This document shows positions 56,350 to 64,000 of a stretch of DNA of 64,000 bases, one piece after another; the stretch's first letter is position 1, and each line of letters starts with the position of its first letter. The notes below the pieces were generated by a model, which was not told the origin of the DNA, ran no database searches, and saw only the letters and a program-made list of their open reading frames with translations. Origin of the DNA: Byssothecium circinans. Its lineage: Eukaryota; Ascomycota; Dothideomycetes; Pleosporales; Massarinaceae. The position numbers and the translations under genes were made by a program. Location of the stretch: NCBI GenBank assembly GCA_010015675.1, contig ML976995.1, positions 186,001-250,000 on the forward strand. Reading direction: 5' to 3'.

Positions 56350-58419
56350 ATGAGCTTCCAAAACTTCGACAACTTCCAAGGTCAGCCCACAGGCGAGCAG
56401 CCGGGCCCTCCCACGCAACCGTCCGACATGACCCAGCCGATGGACAACAATGGCGCTGGCTTTGCTGCTAACATCGGCGCACCTGGCGGCACCCCCCAAG
56501 AAGGCGGCCCGCAAGACGGCACCAACAAGACGACCCTCTGGTGAGTTTCCGCGGCGGATCGCATCGCAATGGCCCGCGCACAAAGCTGACATGCGCAGGA
56601 TGGGCGAGCTTGAGCCGTGGATTGACGAGAACTTCGTACGGAGCATTTGGTACAACATGGGGGAAAACGTCAACGTGAAGATGATCCGCGACAAGTTCTC
56701 TGGGTAGGACACCCACCCCCCACGCGTACATATGTACTAATTGCTGTTAGAAGCAATGCCGGATACTGCTTCATTGACTTCAGCAACCCTGCCGCTGCCG
56801 CAAAGGCCCTGACCCTCAACGGTCAACTGATCCCCAACTCGAACCGTCCCTTCAAGCTGAACTGGGCCTCTGGCGGTGGCCTTGCCGATCGCAGGTTAGT
56901 ATACCCCTCCGATGCCCGCCCGCTGGCAGTGCGCTAACTCGCCAGCAATAGCCGCGACGACCGTGGTCCCGAGTACTCCATTTTCGTCGGCGACTTGGGC
57001 CCCGAGGTCAACGAGTTCGTCCTCGTGCAGCTCTTCCAGAACAAGTACACTTCGTGCAAGTCCGCCAAGATCATGTCCGACCCCATCTCTGGCATGTCTC
57101 GCGGCTATGGCTTTGTTCGTTTCACATCGGAAGAGGACCAGCAGAAGGCGCTCAACGAGATGCAAGGTGTATACTGCGGCAATCGACCAATGCGCATCTC
57201 GACTGCTACGCCCAAGAACAAGAGCGGCGGCCCTGGCGGACCCGGTGGTCCGGCCATGGGTGGCATGCCTCAGGGCGGTGGCGGTCCGGGTGGCATGTAC
57301 GGCATGGGCGGTCCTCCGATGGGCTACTATGGAGCTCCCCAGCCCATGAACCAGTTCACTGATCCCAACAACACCACTGTTTTTGTTGGCGGTCTCTCCG
57401 GCTACGTCACCGAGGACGAGCTCCGCTCCTTCTTCCAAGGCTTCGGCGAGATTACCTACGTCAAGATCCCTCCCGGCAAGGGCTGCGGTTTCGTGCAGTT
57501 TGTCCAGCGTCACGCTGCCGAGATGGCCATCAACCAGATGCAAGGCTATCCGATCGGCAATTCTCGTGTTCGCCTTAGCTGGGGCCGGAGTCAAAACAAC
57601 TCGGGCCCTGCCGGTACCCCTTACCGCCCGGCACCGCCCCCGCCTGTACCTTTTCAGGCCATGGGCATGCCGCCCTCCCACCCTTACGGAAATTTTGCGC
57701 CGATGAAGGTAGGTGCCGCGCTTGCCCCAGCAAACGACCATCTTTACTGACCCCTCCTTCTAGTAAGCTCATCATTCCTTCCTGTCCCCTGTCCTCTCAT
57801 TGCACGGCGCATTCTATGATTCACCGGTTGGCTTCCTCAATGACCCTTTCACGACTGCCCCAACGATTTAGCGATTTGGTCTTCTTTATTCTTGGGTGGC
57901 TCTCAAAAGTTTCGATTTGACGACTCCAATCTTCGGAATGTCTTAGAGGGGACTTGTATAACAGCGACCGCCGGTCTTTTACTGGCTGTACGGAATTGGG
58001 TGTAGCTAGTATTTTCTGCCATGGTCGGATACTTCCTGCCTTTCCTTATGAGTGCGCATGATTGGGCATTCCAATCGACAAGTCTTTCCATGTTTTCGAT
58101 GCTCACTTGCTATGCCTTTGTACCAGCCTGGTTTCCTCTGCTCTAGCCTTGTCGTCGTTGGTCGATTGGATTGTATTCGTGTTTCAAGTGGCTTCATTTT
58201 TGATGACTTGGACAGCCCAGGCTAACGGTGTCATCTAGTGCGTACGCTGTCCCACAGCAGATGCTCATGTCGACCGGCATCCCGAACGGCAACCCGAACG
58301 GACACAACGGCCACAACGGCCACGGTCCTCCCGGTATGACCGGCTTGGACGGCGTCAATGGCCAGGGTATGAGCAATGGACATGAGGACGACGGCGCGTT
58401 CGCTCAACAACTCTCCTAA
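56350..58419 (+). CDS. Nam8/TIA-1-type RNA-binding protein with three RRMs
   Basis: Nuclear RNA-binding protein related to yeast Nam8/Ngr1 and fission-yeast Csx1, which act in 5' splice-site choice or mRNA stability. Exons: 56350-56540, 56599-56703, 56751-56894, 56952-57708, then one of two ends. RRM1 spans exons 2-3 (WMGELEPWIDENFVRSIW, GYCFIDF). RRM2 is SIFVGDLGPEVNEF with GYGFVRF. RRM3 is TVFVGGLSGYVTEDEL with GCGFVQF. From the donor at 57709, acceptor 57763 gives an immediate TAA (ends NFAPMK). Acceptor 58259 keeps the frame and adds about 53 Gly/Asn-rich residues ending at 58419. A third acceptor-like site at 58238 does not keep the frame. RRM assignment is secure; the 3' end is not. Confidence 0.88.
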
Positions 58420-59075
58420 TCGTGAACGGCACGATCTGAGAGCTCCATTGCAGCTCTCGGCTATCTTACGCGATTTAGCAAGGCGTCTGGCGCGACAACA
58501 ATACAATAATCGATGGTTTGGATGTGGATTTGGATTCGCGTGCTTCAGAGGTTGCATTTGGCTCACTGCCAGCTTATACGGTTACATTCTTTTGTATGCG
58601 GCTTTCAGCATGTGGACTTCACTTCTTCTTCTTAGTGCATCTGCATGGTGGTCGGTGTTCCGGCGAGGCAACCTTAGGTTGCGAGTACTTTAGTAATAAG
58701 TTCGTCCTTACGTGTGTATGCTTTCTGTGTTGTTTGTACCATGGCTTCTCGTTGCTTCGCTTCCTGAAACGGTCAATGTAAGAGTTGGGATCACACAAGT
58801 AATAATACCGGCACAGCGCAAATAGAATAATCAAAAAAGCTTCTCACAGCATACACATCTGTATACCCTCTGTCTAATTGTTGTAGTTCTTTCCAGTTTA
58901 GTGCCATCTCCCATTGCGGAATATGCGCTTTCCTCATTAACAACCGCAGCCAACGTCACTACTGTACCAGATCTGGTCAAACACATCATAATGGCTTTCT
59001 ACGCCCTTACTTGTTCAACATCCACTCCACCTCGTAAGCCGCTGGTTACGAACTAGGCCCCGGCGACCGCCTACC
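58420..59075. other. Intergenic region between two plus-strand genes
   Basis: 656 bases; no gene or repeat supported. Confidence 0.5.
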
Positions 59076-61168
59076 ATGCGTTTCGACAATTGGGATGTCA
59101 TCCTCTTCCCTAGAGAGTCGCTTGTGCCCATTCAGGAGTTCAGAACTGCATGCTATTCGTCGTCGGATGATGGTGAGTAGTGCCCTAAGCCTTGGCTACC
59201 TGCGTATACTGATATCTCTCTACAGATGGTCGGCAGCCCCCTACACTAGCATGCTACATATCGTCTCTACCGGCGTCAACACCATTCCGCATCTCGATGC
59301 ACTCTTGGGCTGCACCTGCAAAACCGTCACCCATCATCGAGTCTCGACGGAAACCAAATCAGCGAGTAGTGTACACGACACAGGTCCTTGTTGATGGGTC
59401 TCGAGTCTTGTGAGCAATACCTCATCACATCGTAGGCATGCAGGGCCTGGACTGATGTGAGATGCAGTCATGGCATCTACGAGATCGGGTCCAAGTGGCC
59501 ACAAGAGATTTGTAAGACCGTCTGCAGCTGATGTAGTCTGGAGATGATGTTGCTAATGCACGATAGCTCACGAAAAGCGACTGATCACGGACCTACCGAG
59601 TTCTCCGACCCATCGTGATTCTTTCCTCGAGTTTCCTCCTTTTCACCAGAATGTTCTCATGCAGAGCGCGTGGGACGCGCGCGAGCATAGTGGAAGGATC
59701 AAAATACTGCTAGCGGAGCAATTGATTCGCAAAACCAACAGCTCTGGTGATTTGGAGCTTGGGACCTCTCACGAGATCGTGTGCTTCGCTTTCCAGCATG
59801 CTCCAAGAGATATCCTTGAGCAAGCAGGAATTGCATGGCCAATCAAAAACCCACTGTACCTGCCTCAGCTGGCGCCATCACGGAAAAACTCTGGACCAAC
59901 AATCCCAAATTTCTCTCACATAAAACCACGAGAGTTCGCAGGCCCTGCTGTGGGACCAACTCGCCCAAGGACCGATCCGCCTCCCCAATTCTCACAATGG
60001 CCCAAGCCACCGGGTAGAGGCCCACGGCATGACATCTGGGATACCTCTATGGACTCCTTTGGCGACAGTGGCTTTGATAGCATGAGTACGGATACCTGGA
60101 CCAAGTCTACACCATCGCTGGCCGACATCTCTATGCCGGATTTGTATGCCTCTGGCTTTTCTAAATCTAGAGATCCTTGGGAGCCGATGCCAGCGTATGA
60201 ACGGGAATCGAGCAAAGCCCACGAGAGTAGCCGGCACAGAAACGTCAGGCAGGTGATGGTAACTTTGAAAGATGACCAGCTCGGGCAACTGGTATGTCAA
60301 CTTTGCACAATTTTGGTCGAGGCTTTGAGTGGAACACGGGTCGAGGCGCGTCAGGATGGCATTAACGGGCTTTGACTGACACTTCCCACAGATCGAAGCC
60401 ATCAGTCCACCCAAAAAAGCCAACTCGACAAACACTTCCCACAACCAACCACCTCCAAAGATGGCGAGCCTATTCACTCGACCCTCCGCCGCCGCTCTTG
60501 CCCGCAAAGCCTCCTACCAAGACCTGACCAAGGCGGACAAAGAGAACCGCCCGCTCGGTCAAGACTCCAGCCAGAACCACCGAATGCCAGCCGTGTATCC
60601 GTACTCGAACAGAGTCCCGACACCACATCCACAAGCTGCCAGCAGATTCGACTCGGACGTCTCCATGCGAGACCTCTCTTCCGTCTTCTCAGGTCCTCCT
60701 CCTATGACCGACCGCAGGAGCAGCCCCGCGCATGTACCTTCTGCTAGTGGCAGTGTCAAGTCCCGCAAAGAAGGCCATCAAGCCACTCTCGAGACACGTC
60801 ATGATCAGAGTCTCCTCCCGGATTTCGATCAGAAGGACGTCAAGCCCGCTCCTGATAGTCCCGGTGCTGGTGCTGCTTCAGCTACGGCAACCACGGAGCG
60901 AGCGTTTGCGCCGACCCACAAGCCCATGTCTAGCGTGGACAGCACGGTGAGGCTGGAGAGAACGCTGTACAGTGCGCTGGGCGATGAGTTGGCTGGATTC
61001 AACGATGAGGGTTTGGATCAGGCGGAATCGGGCGCGGTGCCGGTGTTGGATGGGTTCGACACGTCGGCGAGTAAGAGGAAGAGGCAGGGTACGCTTGGGG
61101 AGCGGGATCGTGATCGTGATCGTGATCGGAGTCCTTTGACTAAGATGGTTCGGGAGCATGAGTCGTGA
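59076..61168 (+). CDS. Conserved fungal protein of unknown function, 608 residues
   Basis: Five exons: 59076-59172, 59226-59409, 59468-59511, 59567-60291, 60392-61168, all GT-AG and frame-consistent. The first 120 residues look like a folded, conserved domain: MRFDNWDVILFPRESLVPIQ, then LACYISSLPASTPFRISMHSW and VLVDGSRVFHGIYEIGSKWP. I recognise this start as recurrent in ascomycetes but know no function. The rest is Ser/Pro-rich and probably disordered. The last 30 residues contain KRKR and a run of Arg-Asp pairs (RDRDRDRDRS), suggesting nuclear location. What look like two separate ORFs (59659-60375 and 60461-61168) become one gene when the 100-nt intron is removed. Confidence 0.78.
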
Positions 61169-62032
61169 TCGCAAGGTCGCGGTTGATGCTGCGCAGCGGT
61201 GGGGATTCCGTGTGCCGGGTTCGGAGAGTGGATGGCTTACGGTCAGTACTAGTGCGGAAGTCTGGCAGTATTTTAGCAGGCGCCACACTGTGGGAAGCAT
61301 TATGGGGCGTTTGGCATGGGGATTGTACCTGGATATGGTTTAGACGTGTCGTGGGTTATTGAGGTTCCTCTTCCTCTTCTGGAAACAAACTTTGTACGCT
61401 TGTGTAACTCCTCCTCCTCTTTTTTTTTTTTCTCTTTTGTGGCTTTGCATCTTCTTTTGATTGAGAGGCGTACGTACACAGGTGGAATTCATGGCCTTCT
61501 GGCTTGCTTGTTCTGGTAACTGCCCACTGGTAGTTTTTGTTCCTTTTGTGATAGCGATGAATGACTGAATGAACGAATGAACTGCGTATACTTTCTCTTT
61601 TGAAGAATTAATGAGGGTGATTTTTGTGATGCGAGGCTGGCAGGGAATGAGAATATGGAATAGTTTCTGGTTTAAGGGAAGAGGAAGAGGTGGATGGTAT
61701 CTATCTGTCTCTGCCTCTGCGATCCCAGCCCCGCCCCCCCCCCCCCTTCCCCGAAGAACGCCGGGGTATGCTAGTAGGGAATAAAGAAGGGAGATACAAA
61801 GGGGAAAAGAAAAGAAAAGTAGGATGAAGTACAAAGGGAAAAAAAGTACAGACTGGATTACACATCAAGGCAACTCGACTCCCCGGCTCCCAAAAGCCAC
61901 AACACCATGCCACCGTCCCAACTTAACCCAACTCCACTCCACTCCACTCAATCCCTCCCCCTATCATCCAATCCCTTCCTCATCCCACCCCACCCCCACC
62001 TCTCTCCCAGTCTCCCCCATCTCAAGGCAACC
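61169..62032. other. Gap between convergent genes, with homopolymer runs
   Basis: 864 bases. Includes a T-rich run near 61,417-61,433 and an uninterrupted run of 13 C at 61734-61746. No gene supported. Confidence 0.55.
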
Positions 62033-62648
62033 TCATCGATACTGCTGCGGCGGCACCCCAGCAGGCGGCGGTCCATACCCTCCGCCTCCGGGCCCTCCCG
62101 TCGGCTTCCCATGCTCGCCACCACTCATCGCGTATCCCTGTCCTTGAACCCCTCCCGCACCTCCCATCATGGCCTGCACGTCGGGCCGGTACTTGATGTC
62201 CTGGTAGAAATTGCAGATGTGGCAGCCGACTTCCTTGTAGGGCTTGAGGCTGAAGGGGACGAGGGGGACGAAGCAGAAGGTGAACCATTGCCTGGTGGGG
62301 TTGTTAGTTATTGGGTTGGGGGACTGTGGGAGAGGGAGAGAGAGGGACGAGGGGAAGGGGGGAGGAGGGAGAAGGGGAGAGACGTTACCAGCGCTTCATC
62401 ACGCGGCCGGACTGGTTGCCGCAGTTTTGACATTGCACTGTGAGGTGCTCTGCGCCGGAGAGGGGGGAGGAAAAGGCTGGGAGAGTGGTGGGTTAGTATG
62501 TTATCTTTGCTTCTTTCACCAGGTGCTTAGGTGGTTGTGGCGCCGCGCTTGCGCTTGTGCTTGTGCATGTCGGATACGAGATGAGTGGGAAGAGGGCGCC
62601 GGATAGGCTGGACGTACTGTGTGTTCCGCACGTGAAGAAGAAGAACAT
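62033..62648 (-). CDS. Small zinc-ribbon protein
   Basis: 125 residues from three exons: 62648-62618, 62476-62389, 62291-62033. Cysteines are placed as in a zinc ribbon: FFFFTCGTH at the start, CQNCGN in exon 2 and CHICNF in exon 3. A hydrophobic segment between them (WFTFCFVPLVPFSLKPY) may touch a membrane. The tail is Gly/Pro-rich and ends PPQQYR. Similar short proteins exist in many ascomycetes, named only for the zinc ribbon. The intron before exon 2 has a perfect TACTAAC branch site. None of the three exons would be found by ORF length alone except the last. Confidence 0.82.
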
Positions 62649-63493
62649 GGTGGCGTTTTTTTCTCTCGGTTCTTAGCGCTCAGCGCCGTATCTTTTCTCT
62701 GTGGGTATGGGTTTGTGTTTGGTTTTGGTGTCGGGGTTGTGCTGCTCAAACGTGGTGTTGAGGTCGGGCGTTTTGCCGGTATATGCGGCGCGGATGTTTA
62801 ATGCGATAGGAATCGGTTGATGCTGCGCGCTCAGCAATGGAGGTTGGATGTATTTTAGAGTGGTCGCGGAGCTTTTGGGATTGTGAGGGTGAGGGTGATG
62901 GTAGTGATGTCTTTGGATGATGTGAATCGGGTTCTTTTTGAGTTAGTTCAGTGGCACTGTTTGGAGAGATGTGCATGTGAGAGCGGGCGTTCCAAGCGCC
63001 AAGTGCGTCATGCCGCTGCGCCACACACTTGGCGCGGATTTGGCCTTGCCTTCCGCCGTCTGATTATCATGCGAACAAAAATGCCTACTTGACTCTGAGA
63101 TGCATTGATTATGGGGACATTGCTGTAACTGGGTTCCTAGAATGGTGGGTACGACTTCCTGAAACGAGTATGATGATTTGGAAAGGTGTGAAGAGGATAT
63201 CACGGACTATCTACCCATGGCAATCGCAAGGAGATTCGTTGAGGTCGTGAGGTTAAGCTTCGTGGCCTCGTCATCGTACTCATCATCGCCAACGCCCGAA
63301 CCAGTAGACTCCAGCACGTACTATCCGTTCTCCGCTTCAGAAATCCATCACATGAGAACGCAAAGCAGAGTAGCCGCCGCCCTTTCAGCATCTAGAGTCT
63401 ACATGACGTTAACCAGAAAGCACGCGGAGAAGCTGAGCAGAAAAAACAGAACCTCGCGGTCCTTCCAAGCATCTTGAAATCAGCTGCACGTGC
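62649..63493. other. Intergenic region between two minus-strand genes
   Basis: 845 bases; a few ORFs without ATG start on both strands, none supported. Confidence 0.5.
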
Positions 63494-64000
63494 TTACTGG
63501 GTCTTGAAGAGGAGGATGGCGCAGTGTCCGAGGTAGAAGTATATGAAGTGCTTGGTCTCTGTGACGGGTTAGTTGCTGGGCTGAGGGTGGCGTGGGTAGG
63601 CGATTGATCATACCGTGGGTGACGAAGCTACCAAAGTTGCGCCCGACAATACAGTGCCACGTTGCTCCCTTGCGGCTGTCGAACTACTTTCAAGTCAGTA
63701 ATAGCAGTTAAATTAGCGGATATGGTGCTTACCTCTTTCTTGATGTATTGTGCAATGTCCTAGAGGTAATGAGAATGAGAACATGCCACGATGTGAGACT
63801 AAGAAGAGGGATCTCACCTTCTCGATGGTGAACTGCTCCATGGCATGCTGTGCTACAAGGGGTCAGTATTGGATATTGAACAAACAAGAACTAAACGTAC
63901 CGACTTCGATAGCCTCCTGCTGCATCTCATCGCTCTATGCTCGACCCGTTAGCGTGTGCCTCGGACCAATTTTCTCTTGATATGCTTTACCATATCGGCC
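63494..64000 (-). CDS. Dynein light chain LC8, 5' end outside window
   Basis: Homodimeric LC8-type hub protein of the dynein motor, which also binds many other partners. Visible exons: 64000-63991 (partial), 63934-63901, 63852-63818, 63759-63733, 63683-63614 and 63558-63494. Joined, they read [59 protein letters not shown] and [20 protein letters not shown], almost the whole family sequence. Only the first residues (before ADM) are missing. Three internal exons are only 27-35 nt long, so ORF-based finding misses the gene. Confidence 0.95.

Noticed and set aside
62746..63477. ORFs on both strands between the zinc-ribbon and LC8 genes
   Set aside because: No ATG start at the ends of the frames and no family likeness.

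Overview
The window is nuclear DNA of a filamentous ascomycete. The basis is many short introns (mostly 46-110 nt) with GT-AG ends and CTAAC/CTGAC-like branch sites, fungus-specific families (HET-domain protein, GH45 cellulase, Zn2Cys6 regulator, 2EXR protein, Boi-type SH3-SAM-PH protein) and a Fot1/pogo transposon riddled with C-to-T stop codons, as left by repeat-induced point mutation (RIP). A scytalone dehydratase gene points to DHN melanin. I infer a dark-pigmented Dothideomycete-like fungus; the class is not proven.

Layout. 1-5.4 kb: a GH31 alpha-glucosidase (5' end cut by the window) and a secreted GH5 exo-1,3-beta-glucanase. 5.6-13.5 kb: a small catabolic-looking cluster of a Zn2Cys6 regulator, two Gfo/Idh/MocA dehydrogenases and a sugar-porter MFS transporter. 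Three of these four genes carry in-frame stops or frame breaks, so the cluster looks as if it is dying, with one dehydrogenase still open. 14-23.3 kb: accessory-looking DNA with a HET-domain gene, a GH45 endoglucanase, the 1.8-kb RIPped transposon, a DHA1-type MFS transporter and a Q/S-rich small protein. 23.3-27.8 kb: gene-poor and in part AT-rich, with one tandem-repeat ORF.

27.8-64 kb: dense housekeeping-type DNA. It holds a GT31-like Golgi glycosyltransferase, an acidic single-pass membrane protein, the Boi-type polarity protein, an SP-RING (SUMO E3-like) protein, a 2EXR protein, an MDR reductase, a Maf nucleotide pyrophosphatase, a pepsin-like receptor-type protein with a degenerate active site, a multi-pass membrane protein, scytalone dehydratase, a three-RRM Nam8/TIA-1-type RNA-binding protein, a 608-residue conserved unknown, a small zinc-ribbon protein, and dynein light chain LC8 (5' end cut by the window).

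Exon joins were worked out by hand from reading frame, splice signals and family similarity. Three introns need GC-AG ends. I see no convincing tRNA, rRNA or CRISPR. The strongest leads for follow-up are the dying cluster, the RIPped transposon near it, the excess of GC-AG introns, the alternative 3' end of the RRM gene and the protease-like membrane protein without a standard catalytic site.
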